Notes under the pieces: generated by a model
Seen by the model: only the letters and a program-made list of their open reading frames with translations
The model's database searches: none
What the model was told of the DNA's origin: nothing
Assembly (NCBI GenBank): GCA_036522835.1
Contig: DATDFB010000125.1
Coordinates: 1 to 64,000, forward strand
DNA from: DATDFB01 sp036522835
GTDB taxonomy: Bacteria > Acidobacteriota > Thermoanaerobaculia > Gp7-AA8
Direction: 5' to 3'
Length of the DNA: 64,000 bases
Program-made: the position numbers and the translations under genes
Part shown: piece by piece, positions 16,562 through 24,154 of the stretch
Layout: every line of letters begins with the position of its first letter
Numbering within the stretch: the stretch's first letter is position 1

Positions 16562-16595
16562 AAAAAACGAAAGGGACCTGCACGCGCAGGTCCCT
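16562..16595 (-). terminator. intrinsic terminator of rpsU
   Basis: On the minus strand a perfect 10-bp stem AGGGACCTGC/GCAGGTCCCT with a 4-nt loop is followed by TTCGTTTTTT. It lies 22 bp past the rpsU stop. Confidence 0.85.
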
Positions 16596-16617
16596 CGATT
16601 CGTTCTTCGTGGCTTGG

Positions 16618-16824
16618 TTAGTAGCCGGCGCGGCGTTCTTCCGCAAGCTTCCGCAGCACCTTCTTGCGCGCGGCGATCGCTTTCCGCTTCCGCTTCGTGC
16701 TCGGCTTCTCGTAATGCTGCCGCTTCTTCAACTCGGAGAGGATTCCCGACTTCTCGCATTTCCGTTTGAACCGGCGGAGTGCATTTTCAAAGGTCTCGTC
16801 CTCTTTCACATGAACCAGAGGCAT
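16618..16824 (-). CDS. rpsU: 30S ribosomal protein bS21
   Basis: A 68-residue bS21 protein of the small ribosomal subunit, near the mRNA 3' Shine-Dalgarno region of 16S rRNA. The N-terminus (MPLVHVKEDETFENALRRFK) and the basic helices (KRKCEKSGILSELKKRQHYE) are typical, and the length is normal. A purine-rich AAGGGGGG lies about 8 nt before the ATG. It has its own terminator and is separated from dnaG-rpoD, with which it is often in one operon, by about 5.5 kb holding mutS2 and inserted exported-protein genes. Confidence 0.97.
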   Translation of the reverse strand: MPLVHVKEDETFENALRRFKRKCEKSGILSELKKRQHYEKPSTKRKRKAIAARKKVLRKLAEERRAGY

Positions 16825-16917
16825 CCCGAATCCCCCCCTTCTGCGTCAGCGCATTCTACATCTCGCCGGTGTAACCGGGCGCGGCGGGGCGTTCATTCCG
16901 AGGATAGAATCGAGGAC

Positions 16918-18990
16918 ATGAAACGCACGCTGATTGCCCTGGGACTCACCATTCTCGTCGCTTGCGCGACGACCACTCAAGTTTCCAAAACCCCGGTGCC
17001 GGCGACGCAAGCGAAGCCGGTAACCGAGACGCTGCATGGAGTTACGCTCACCGACCCCTATCGCTGGCTCGAAGACCAGCAGGCGCCCGAGACGCGCGAC
17101 TGGATCACCCGCCAGAACGCCTACACCGACGCCCTGATCGGCAATCTCCCTCAGAAACAGGCCGCCGCGGCCCGCATTGAGGAGATGCTGAACATCGATC
17201 AGATGTCGACGCCGTTCGTCCGCGGCGGGCGCTACTTCTTTTCCAAGCGACCGAAGGGCGCCGATCAGTACGCAATCTACATGCGGGAGAGTGCGACCGG
17301 GCCCGACGTCCTCCTCATCGACCCGCTGCCGATGGATCCGAAGCACACCACGAGCGTCGGCATCCAGGACGCGACCGACGATGGGAAGCTCCTGGCGTAC
17401 TACGTCCGCCACGGCGGCGCCGACGAGACGGAGACGCGCTTCTTCGACGTCGACGCGCGCCGCGACACCGGGACGCCGCTCGCCGTCGCCCGCTACTCCG
17501 GCACGTCCGTGACGCCGGACGGCCGCACGGTCTACTACTCGCGCAAGGACAAGGAAGGCGACCGCGTCTACCGCCGCGCGGTGGCCGGCGGCGCGGAGGA
17601 GAAGCTCTTCGGCGAGGGCTACGGACCCGAGAAGATCATCGGCACGAGCCTCTCTGACGACGGGCGCTATCTATTGATGCACGTCTACTACGGCGCGGCG
17701 CCGAAGAAGATCGAGGTGTACGTCAAGGACATCGCCGGCGACGGCCCGATCAAGACGGTGGTGAACGATCTCGACGCCAAGGCATCCGTCGACGTCGCCG
17801 GCGACACGCTGGTGATCCAGACGGATTGGAACGCGCCGAACGAACGGGTGATGATCGCGCCGGTGGCGAGCCCCGGCCGGGAGAATTGGAAGGAGCTGGT
17901 GCCGGAGAACAAGAGCGCGGCGCTGCAGGGAACGTCGCTCGTCGGCGGGAAGATCTACGTCCGCTATCTCGAGAACGTTCGTCCGCGGGTGATCGCCTAC
18001 GACCTCTCCGGCAAGAAGCACGAGGAGATCCGTTTCGACGTCTTAGGGTCGTTGAGCGACGTCGCCGGCCGCTGGTCGTCGCCGCTGGCGTTCTATCGCT
18101 TCACGTCGTTCGCGCTGCCGTCGACGATCTATACGTACGACACGGCGACGGAGAAGAGCAGCGTGTTTTTCCGGCCGAACGTGCCGGTGAAGACGGACGA
18201 CTTCACGGTGGAGCAGGTGTGGTACGCGTCGAAGGACGGGACGAGGATCCCGATGTTCCTCTTCTACAAGAAAGGGCTGCAGCGCAACGGCGCGAATCCG
18301 GTGTGGCTGACGGGCTACGGCGGATTTCTTCTGAGCCAGTCGCCCGGGTTCTCGTCGAGCGCGGTGACGTGGGCGGAGCACGGCGGGATTTATGCGCTGC
18401 CGAATCTTCGCGGCGGCGGCGAGTTCGGCGAGGCGTGGCACCACGCCGGGATGCTGGCGCACAAGCAGAACACGTTCGACGATTTCATCGCCGCCGCGCA
18501 GTATCTGATCGACGAGAAGTACACCTCCTCCCGCCACCTCGGCATCAGCGGCGGCTCGAACGGCGGGCTGCTCGTGACGGCATTTCTGACGCAGCGGCCG
18601 GAGCTGGCGCACGCAGTGGTCTGCAGCTATCCGCTCGTCGACATGCTGCGCTATGACAAGTTCCTGGTCGGCTCGTATTGGGTGCCGGAGTACGGCTCGG
18701 CCGATGATCCCGAGCAGTTCAAGTGGCTGTACGCCTACTCGCCGTACCAGCACGTGACGAAGGGGACGAAGTACCCGTCCGTGCTCTTCATCACCGGCGA
18801 CGCCGACACGCGCGTGGCGCCGCTGCACGCGCGCAAGATGGCCGCGCTGCTGCAGAACAGCACGGGCTCGGACAACCCGGTGATGATCCGCTACCACGTG
18901 AGCGGCGGCCACTCGGGCGGCGATCCGCTGAAGGTGCAGGTGAACAACGCCGCGGAGACGATCGCGTTCTTGGAGTGGCAGCTACGGTAG
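16918..18990 (+). CDS. prolyl oligopeptidase family lipoprotein (S9A)
   Basis: A 690-residue serine peptidase anchored as a lipoprotein: the N-terminus has a lipobox (LGLTILVACATT, Cys19 or so). The propeller begins with the diagnostic HGVTLTDPYRWLEDQQAPET. The catalytic domain holds Ser547 (GISGGSNGGLL), Asp630 (GDADTRVAPLH) and His665 (SGGHSGG). It probably cleaves proline-containing oligopeptides at the cell envelope. A much longer open frame runs upstream, but the start used here gives the lipoprotein signal and correct family length (about 690-720). The TAG stop is part of palindromic repeat family 1, which also forms the terminator. Confidence 0.95.
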   Translation: MKRTLIALGLTILVACATTTQVSKTPVPATQAKPVTETLHGVTLTDPYRWLEDQQAPETRDWITRQNAYTDALIGNLPQKQAAAARIEEMLNIDQMSTPFVRGGRYFFSKRPKGADQYAIYMRESATGPDVLLIDPLPMDPKHTTSVGIQDATDDGKLLAYYVRHGGADETETRFFDVDARRDTGTPLAVARYSGTSVTPDGRTVYYSRKDKEGDRVYRRAVAGGAEEKLFGEGYGPEKIIGTSLSDDGRYLLMHVYYGAAPKKIEVYVKDIAGDGPIKTVVNDLDAKASVDVAGDTLVIQTDWNAPNERVMIAPVASPGRENWKELVPENKSAALQGTSLVGGKIYVRYLENVRPRVIAYDLSGKKHEEIRFDVLGSLSDVAGRWSSPLAFYRFTSFALPSTIYTYDTATEKSSVFFRPNVPVKTDDFTVEQVWYASKDGTRIPMFLFYKKGLQRNGANPVWLTGYGGFLLSQSPGFSSSAVTWAEHGGIYALPNLRGGGEFGEAWHHAGMLAHKQNTFDDFIAAAQYLIDEKYTSSRHLGISGGSNGGLLVTAFLTQRPELAHAVVCSYPLVDMLRYDKFLVGSYWVPEYGSADDPEQFKWLYAYSPYQHVTKGTKYPSVLFITGDADTRVAPLHARKMAALLQNSTGSDNPVMIRYHVSGGHSGGDPLKVQVNNAAETIAFLEWQLR

Positions 18991-19020
18991 GGGCGCACAG
19001 CGTGCGCCCTTTATTTATGT
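18986..19020 (+). repeat. palindromic repeat family 1 acting as stop codon and terminator
   Basis: GGTAGGGGCGCAC-AGC-GTGCGCCC: the TAG is the peptidase stop codon, the palindrome forms an 8-bp stem with a 3-nt loop, and TTTATTTATGTTTT follows, so the element doubles as an intrinsic terminator. Confidence 0.85.
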
Positions 19021-19084
19021 TTTGACCCAGGCGCCCAGTCGCGAATCTCGGACGCATGAATGGAGAATTCCCGCATTCCAATCT

Positions 19085-19572
19085 CTAATTGAGGCTCGCG
19101 CGCTCGCCGCATGTTCCAGCGCTGGCGTGGCCGGCGCGGGTGAAACGATCCTCCTCGAGGAGAGCCAGCGGGCGCTCATTCATTGGCGTACGCAATTCCG
19201 GATCTTCTTCGTCGGGAGCAACGATGTCATCGCGGTCGTTCAGTGGAGGAACGACCATCGAATCGACGTAGCTCAGAGCACTCTTCGTCACGTCCGCGGC
19301 CGATTTGAGGAACGATTCCGGATCACCCCCCGTCGTAGATCGCCGAGCACCAGAAGATACGCGAGAAAGTCGAGCGAATTTCTTTCTGCAATGCGTCAGC
19401 TCCGCCGTCGTAGGAGTTCAACCGCTCTGTCGATAGAAATCTCGCGCCTCGATGTCGCCCGAGAACCGCTCGCCCTGAATCTCGCGGGATGAGAGGTGAG
19501 GAAACAATCGATCAACGTACTTTTTCCGGAGCAATGACTTCCGCTGACGGTGATTCTCACTCTGAGGTGCAT
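19085..19572 (-). pseudogene. decayed P-loop ATPase/kinase-like gene
   Basis: The start (MHLRVRITVSGSHCSGKST or an internal GTG) carries an intact Walker A motif, GSHCSGKST, as in small AAA/kinase-like ATP-binding proteins. Coding similarity then jumps between frames. One frame gives EIQGERFSGDIEARDFYRQS. The first frame resumes with AVELLRRRS, an in-frame TGA and AERNSLDFLAYLLVLGDLRR. A further shift leads to DPESFLKSAADVTKSALSYV and DEEDPELRTPMNERP. At least two frameshifts and one nonsense codon are needed to read it, so it is a pseudogene (or a very poor assembly stretch). GC content is lower than in neighbouring genes. Confidence 0.7.
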
Positions 19573-19607
19573 TTTGCCGGATCCGCAGCGCCATATACTT
19601 CCGAGGT

Positions 19608-20061
19608 ATGGACATTGACGCCGCGGTACGCGCCGTATACGCCGGGATGTGCTTCGATGTGGGCGAAGCGCCGGCGTGGCACCTGTGGAATGAGGCGCTG
19701 GCACCGGAGGCCCGCCTCGTGAGAGTTAATGATGAGGGCGTCTTCGAGTTCACGCCTGTTTCATTTCGGCAGGATCTTGAGCAAATGATCCGATCCGGCG
19801 CTTTGCGTTCGTTCTGGGGAGACCGAACGGCGCCGTCAGGTTCAGCGGTTTGGAGACATCGCTCACGTTCTCAGCGTGTATGAGGCGCGGAGCGCGCAAA
19901 ACGCGCCAGTGCTGTTTCGGGCGGTCAAGAGCATGCAACTGTTCGAGCGAAACGGAACGTGGTTAATCAGCGCGATGCTGTGGCGGCGTGAGGGCCGCGG
20001 GTTGGTCATGCCCCATGACGATGCGGCGCTGCTCGCTGGCGGGGCCGTCGTGCGGCGGTAG
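19608..20061 (+). pseudogene. frameshifted NTF2-like (SnoaL-type) gene
   Basis: The first frame gives MDIDAAVRAVYAGMCFDVGE followed by a plausible NTF2-like helix and strand region up to GALRSFW (near 19815). There the frame breaks. The continuation in another frame reads RRRQVQRFGDIAHVLSVYEA and then FRAVKSMQLFERNGTWLISA, the characteristic C-terminal sheet of NTF2-like proteins, ending at a TAG. A single indel near 19815-19825 would restore one ORF of about 150 codons. It is divergent from the decayed ATPase gene 35 bp away. Confidence 0.65.
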
Positions 20062-20456
20062 CGGGAGCAAGCGCGACGGAGAGCTCCCGTTGATGTACTC
20101 CAACAATTCCGGCCCCGTCGATTTGGAGATTGAAGAAGAGCGGCAGCCGCCTACTCGAGCAGTAGGAAAATCCATAGCGTGTACGGTGGCAATCGCGATC
20201 TGAGCCGTGTCCGCGCCGGCTTTGGCTAATGCGGCCGAAGGCAATATGGCTACGGACGAGTTGTCTAGCGTCAAGTGGCGAGCGTCAGGCCGGCGCGCCT
20301 CGCACGGATTATGCGGCAGGCTGCAGAAGACTAATCCCGAGTTGGACTAAGGCGCCTGACGGCGGCGCGATTCTGCGCGCCCGCAACTACGAGCGGTCTA
20401 CGATGTGCGGCTGGCGCGTAAGCGCCACGCCGCGGGAATCGATCTTCTTCGCTCCG
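20062..20456. other. non-coding, low-coding-signal gap
   Basis: No ORF with normal codon use is seen. Several short frames with poor third-position GC cross it in both directions. Together with the two adjacent pseudogenes it appears to be a decaying stretch of about 1.4 kb between the prolyl oligopeptidase and the uridine kinase operon. Confidence 0.5.
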
Positions 20457-21077
20457 CTACGCCAACAGGTGCTCGACCCGCGAAATGATCGCGTCCAGCG
20501 CCACCTGATTCTCTCCCCCTTCCGGGATGATCAGGTCCGCGTGCCGCTTCGACGGCTCGACGAACTCCTCGTGCATGGGGCGCACCGTCGTCATGTACTG
20601 CTCGACCACCGAGCGGAGCGAGCGGCCGCGCGACTCGATGTCGCGCGTCAGTCTTCGCACGAAGCGGATGTCGGCGGGCGTGTCGACGAAGAGCTTGATG
20701 CCGAGGCGCTTGCGCAGCTCCGGCTCGGCCAGGACGAGAATCCCCTCCACGATGATCACCTTCCGCGGCTCGACGCGCTGCGTCTCCTCCGCCTTGCGCG
20801 AGTGCGTGGCGAAGTCGTAGACCGGCACTTCCACCGACGAGCCCTTCATCAGCACGTCGAGGTGCCGCGTCAAGAGCTCCGTCTCCAGCGAGTCCGGGTG
20901 GTCGAAGTTGATCTTCGTCCGCTCCTCGGCCGAGAGGCCGTCGAAGTTGCGGTAGTACGAGTCATGGGAGATCCACTCGATGCGGTCGGGGCCGACGCGG
21001 TCGTAGATCGCCCGCGCCACCGTCGTCTTGCCGGAGCCGGTGCCGCCGGCAATCCCGATGATGACCGGCGTCTTCAT
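20457..21077 (-). CDS. udk: uridine kinase
   Basis: A 206-residue uridine/cytidine kinase of the pyrimidine salvage pathway, phosphorylating uridine to UMP. The P-loop is GGTGSGKTT (11-19). Other hallmarks are ISHDSYYRNFDGLS, NFDHPDSLETELL, YDFATHSRK, VIIVEGILVL and the RRLTRDIESRGR lid region. The frame is open far upstream, but the ATG used here overlaps the stop of the zinc-ribbon gene as ATGA and gives normal length. The pair is therefore translationally coupled. Confidence 0.95.
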   Translation of the reverse strand: MKTPVIIGIAGGTGSGKTTVARAIYDRVGPDRIEWISHDSYYRNFDGLSAEERTKINFDHPDSLETELLTRHLDVLMKGSSVEVPVYDFATHSRKAEETQRVEPRKVIIVEGILVLAEPELRKRLGIKLFVDTPADIRFVRRLTRDIESRGRSLRSVVEQYMTTVRPMHEEFVEPSKRHADLIIPEGGENQVALDAIISRVEHLLA

Positions 21078-21238
21078 CCGCCGGTCTGCTCTTCGAGCTC
21101 CGACTCCGTGACGAAGTCGGAGACGTCGTCGGCGCCGCAGGTGTTGCAGACGACCGTGGCGAGCTTGCCGTTCACGTACTCGAACTGGTACGTCGGCGTC
21201 TCGCACTGCAGGCAGATCAGGTATTCGGGCTCGTCCAT
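21074..21238 (-). CDS. small zinc-ribbon protein coupled to uridine kinase
   Basis: A 54-residue protein with two CxxC knuckles (CLQC near residue 9 and CNTC near residue 31) spaced as in a zinc ribbon, then an acidic tail (VSDFVTESELEEQTGG). It begins with MDEPEYLICLQCETPTYQFE. Its stop overlaps the udk start by 4 bp (ATGA), so the two are produced together. The role is unknown: it could be a small nucleic-acid-binding or regulatory protein. Composition and zinc-binding spacing make it a convincing real gene despite its size. Confidence 0.75.
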   Translation of the reverse strand: MDEPEYLICLQCETPTYQFEYVNGKLATVVCNTCGADDVSDFVTESELEEQTGG

Positions 21239-21252
21239 CGCCGCGAATTCTA

Positions 21253-22059
21253 CTACTGCGATGTCGAGGCGCTCTGCAAGTTCGCGGCGATGGCCGGCTC
21301 GATGAAGCGCGCGTTGTTCGTGGCGTTCTCGATCACCGAGCCGTAGACGTACGTTGCGCGCGAGCCAGTCTCGATCAGCAGCGAGAAATCGTCCCCCTTC
21401 GTGATCAGGGGAAAGAGCGCCTGGATCGACGTATGCCACAGCGTTCCCGGCGGCACGGTGAGCTGCGTGACGGCGATGTTGCGGCCGCTGACGCGCTGCA
21501 AGGCGATGGTGAAGAGCGCCGGATTCTCGCCGAGGTTGGCCAGGCCGATGTTCGTCCGGAACGCGTCGCTGAAGGAGAGGCCGTAGAGCGCGCGCAGCGG
21601 ATAGAACGCGTCGGCGTAGGCGACGGCGATCGGCTCCGGATGAATCGGCGTCGCCGGCTCGTCGAGCTTGACGGCGTAGACCGTGGCGTTGACGCGGATG
21701 GGCTGCTTGCTGTTCAGCGTCTTGACCATGAGAGGCGAGAGCGCCCGGTCCATGTTGAACGCGGCGATGACGTCGGTGAAGCGCTGCGTGGCGCCCGCGG
21801 GAAGCTCGAAGAAAATCCAGGCATCGTCGGGATTCGGCGCGGTCGGGAGCGAGAGCATGACTTTCACGCTGCGGCCGAGGTTGTTGATCAGGTCGACGTC
21901 GGTGCGCCACTGTACGTCGCCGGCGCCGAAGACTTTGCCGACGACCGGCACCATCACGGTCGCGCTCGGCGGCTCGGGCTCGGCCGGCGCCTCGGGCGCC
22001 TGCGCGAACGCGACGTTCGCGGCAAGCAGTACGGCGACGATGAGGGCAATCCGGGACAT
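21253..22059 (-). CDS. exported protein of unknown function
   Basis: A 268-residue protein with a signal peptide (MSRIALIVAVLLAANVAFAQ), a short Pro/Glu-rich linker and two repeats of beta-sandwich character (TDVDLINNLGRSVKVMLSL and RTNIGLANLGENPALFTIAL). Such duplicated sandwich domains recur in secreted proteins of this phylum-level group, but I cannot assign a family. The overall pattern suggests a surface or extracellular structural protein. It lies between the phytoene synthase and zinc-ribbon genes with short spacers (10-14 bp), so it is probably in the same leftward transcript. An ATG 17 codons upstream is less likely because it lacks a signal sequence. Confidence 0.65.
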   Translation of the reverse strand: MSRIALIVAVLLAANVAFAQAPEAPAEPEPPSATVMVPVVGKVFGAGDVQWRTDVDLINNLGRSVKVMLSLPTAPNPDDAWIFFELPAGATQRFTDVIAAFNMDRALSPLMVKTLNSKQPIRVNATVYAVKLDEPATPIHPEPIAVAYADAFYPLRALYGLSFSDAFRTNIGLANLGENPALFTIALQRVSGRNIAVTQLTVPPGTLWHTSIQALFPLITKGDDFSLLIETGSRATYVYGSVIENATNNARFIEPAIAANLQSASTSQ

Positions 22060-22069
22060 GGTTTGGTCT

Positions 22070-22924
22070 TCAAACAAAGTGTGGCCGGAAAATCCTCCGC
22101 AGGACCACAATGATCTTTTGGACGCGCGAGAGCGACATCCGGTATTGCAGGACGGCCAGCGGGTCGCGGCGCAGGCGCGCCAGCACGGTGGCGTAGACGC
22201 CGCCCATGAGGATGACGGGGAAGCGCGCGTCGGCGGAGAGCTCGCCGAGGAGCGGCTCGGCGGCGCGGAAGTACGACTCGGCGCGGTCGATCTGGAACTC
22301 GATCAGGCGGCGCAGGCGGTCGCTTTCCGTTCTCGCGACGAGCTCCGCCTCGGATACGCCGAATGTTCGCAGCTCCTCGGAGGGGATGTAGACGCGGTCG
22401 CGCGCCAGATCGTCGCCGACGTCGCGCGTGACGTTGGTGAGTTGCAGCGCGGTGGCCAGGTTGCGGCCGTAGCCGATGGCGGCGTCCGTGCGGTGGCCGA
22501 AAATGGCCAGCGAGATGTCGGAGATCGACGTGGCCACGAGCTCGCAGTAGTGCAGGAGCTCGTCGAAGGTTTCGTAGCGATGCTTGACCACGTCCTGCCG
22601 GCAGCCGTCGATGAGCGCGACGAAGGCGGACTTCGGGATGGCGAAGTGCTGCAGCGCGTCGGCGAGGGCGACGGTGATCGGGTGGGTGGGCTGGCCGGCG
22701 TAGCAGCGGGTTAGCTCGGTTTCCCAGGCGTCGAGAGCGGCGGCACGGCCGTCGCACTCCACATCCTCGTCGGCGATGTCGTCGGCCCAACGGCAGAACG
22801 CGTATGCCGCATATACGGCGCGGCGCTTCGCGCGCGGCAGGAATCGGAAGCCGACCGAAAAGTTCGCGCCGTAGCGGTGCGCGATCTTCCGGCAGAATGC
22901 ATAGGCCTCGTCGACCGCGGTCAT
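22070..22924 (-). CDS. squalene/phytoene synthase family protein
   Basis: A 284-residue prenyl-condensing enzyme joining two C15 or C20 prenyl diphosphates. Both Asp-rich motifs are intact: DDIAD (48-52) after YAFCRWA, and DVGDD (168-172) after QLTNVTR. RVYIPSEEL is also typical. Sequence alone does not separate phytoene synthase (carotenoids) from the HpnC/HpnD squalene route. The start overlaps the stop of the FAD oxidoreductase as ATGA, so condensation and an FAD-dependent step on an isoprenoid are coupled. Confidence 0.92.
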   Translation of the reverse strand: MTAVDEAYAFCRKIAHRYGANFSVGFRFLPRAKRRAVYAAYAFCRWADDIADEDVECDGRAAALDAWETELTRCYAGQPTHPITVALADALQHFAIPKSAFVALIDGCRQDVVKHRYETFDELLHYCELVATSISDISLAIFGHRTDAAIGYGRNLATALQLTNVTRDVGDDLARDRVYIPSEELRTFGVSEAELVARTESDRLRRLIEFQIDRAESYFRAAEPLLGELSADARFPVILMGGVYATVLARLRRDPLAVLQYRMSLSRVQKIIVVLRRIFRPHFV

Positions 22925-24057
22925 GCGCCCGCCGCCGGGCCGAGCGGCGGCACCTTCATCTCCGTGTCGCGCGCGCGGCACCAGTGCTCCGCGGCCCGAT
23001 GCGCGCAGCGGCCGTCGTGGCGCCAGACGCGGTGCACGAGCGGCGAGAGCAATCGCTTCCACCACCGCCGCTGATGCCATCCACTGAGGTATCGCTGAAA
23101 GTCCTTCGCGCGCGCGGCGCGGCGGACGAACATCGACAGGCCGAAGTTGCCGCCGGCCTCGTAGAGAAATCGGTTGACGAGGCTCGTCTCCTGCTTCATC
23201 GCCAGCGCGCTGCTGTCGAACGGACGTCCTTCGAGGATGCTCTGCGCGGCGAGCCAGCCGCTCGTCATCGCGTAGCGCAGGCCGAGGCCGAAGAGGTAGT
23301 CCTGAAATCCGGCGGCCTCGCCGACCGTGAGCGGGCGCACGCTGTGCGCCCCTACCGCCTTGAGATGGAAGTTCATGTACGAGTAGCCGGTGCGCGTCTC
23401 GCCCGGCACGGCGAACGGATGCAGCGCCTGGGCGGCGGCGAGGGAGTGCTCGAAGTAGTCGTCGATGCGCTTGAAGTCCGCGACGATCGCGCAGCCGAAC
23501 GTGGCGATGCCGTCGAGGATGAAGAGGTACGAGTAGCCGCCGGGCGACAGATGATGGTTGAAGAAGACGTCGACGCGCTCGGCGTCGCTCGTCCGCCACG
23601 TCATCTCGCGCGCCAGACCGTCGGGCGCGGCGGGGCCGGTGGCGATGATGTCGGCCTCGGCCAGGCGCGAGTTGAACGTCACGTCGACGCCGAGGGCGCG
23701 CGCTTGCGCGAGGAGACCGCGGTCGAGCGTTCCCTCCTCGGCGCCGCGGCGGATGAAGTAGCCGTACGGCTCGCGCGAGCGGATCGTGCGCGCCGTGCCG
23801 CGATGGTCGTAGAACGTCGCCCACGTGGCGGGGCGGAAGTAGAAGTTGCGCTCGATTCCGATGCGGTCGAAAAAGGCCGGCACCGGCTCGGATTCCGAGG
23901 CGCCTTCGATCACCTGCAGATCGCCGATGAAGCGCATGCCGACGTCGCGCTTCGCTTCGTGCACCTCCACCGCCCGCCCGGCGCGCGCGAGGGCGATGGC
24001 CGCGGCCAGGCCGGACGGCCCGGCGCCTGCAATACGAATCGGAGATGGGCCGCTCAT
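22921..24057 (-). CDS. FAD-dependent oxidoreductase (geranylgeranyl-reductase-like)
   Basis: A 378-residue flavoprotein. The dinucleotide-binding motif is GAGPSG (11-16) with the usual acidic residue at the strand end (VEVHEAKRD). A second FAD motif (GEAAGFQDYLFGLGLRYAMT) is in the position seen in geranylgeranyl reductase and related monooxygenases. It probably reduces or oxidises an isoprenoid made by the adjacent synthase. Residues about 234-241 (VGAHSVRPL) are encoded by a copy of palindromic repeat family 1, placed just before the second FAD motif; the frame is kept. The C-terminal 40 residues, rich in Arg, Trp and His, are unusual. Confidence 0.8.
   Translation of the reverse strand: MSGPSPIRIAGAGPSGLAAAIALARAGRAVEVHEAKRDVGMRFIGDLQVIEGASESEPVPAFFDRIGIERNFYFRPATWATFYDHRGTARTIRSREPYGYFIRRGAEEGTLDRGLLAQARALGVDVTFNSRLAEADIIATGPAAPDGLAREMTWRTSDAERVDVFFNHHLSPGGYSYLFILDGIATFGCAIVADFKRIDDYFEHSLAAAQALHPFAVPGETRTGYSYMNFHLKAVGAHSVRPLTVGEAAGFQDYLFGLGLRYAMTSGWLAAQSILEGRPFDSSALAMKQETSLVNRFLYEAGGNFGLSMFVRRAARAKDFQRYLSGWHQRRWWKRLLSPLVHRVWRHDGRCAHRAAEHWCRARDTEMKVPPLGPAAGA
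23333..23356. repeat. palindromic repeat family 1, copy inside FAD oxidoreductase gene
   Basis: The reverse complement of this copy is identical over 24 nt to the element after the prolyl oligopeptidase (GGTAGGGGCGCAC, AGC, GTGCGCCC minus overlap). It is translated in frame. Confidence 0.88.
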
Positions 24058-24154
24058 CGCTGGTTGTATCTTATGCCCCGAGGTCAGGGAAACTCAGAAC
24101 GCAGCATGCGAATGCAGAATGACGAACGCGCTGAATTTCCGTGGATAACGCTGC

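Noticed and set aside
20275..20456. Integron attC-like site
   Set aside because: GTTGGAC and GCCTGAC resemble core sites, but they are not arranged as inverted R/L boxes and no integrase is present.
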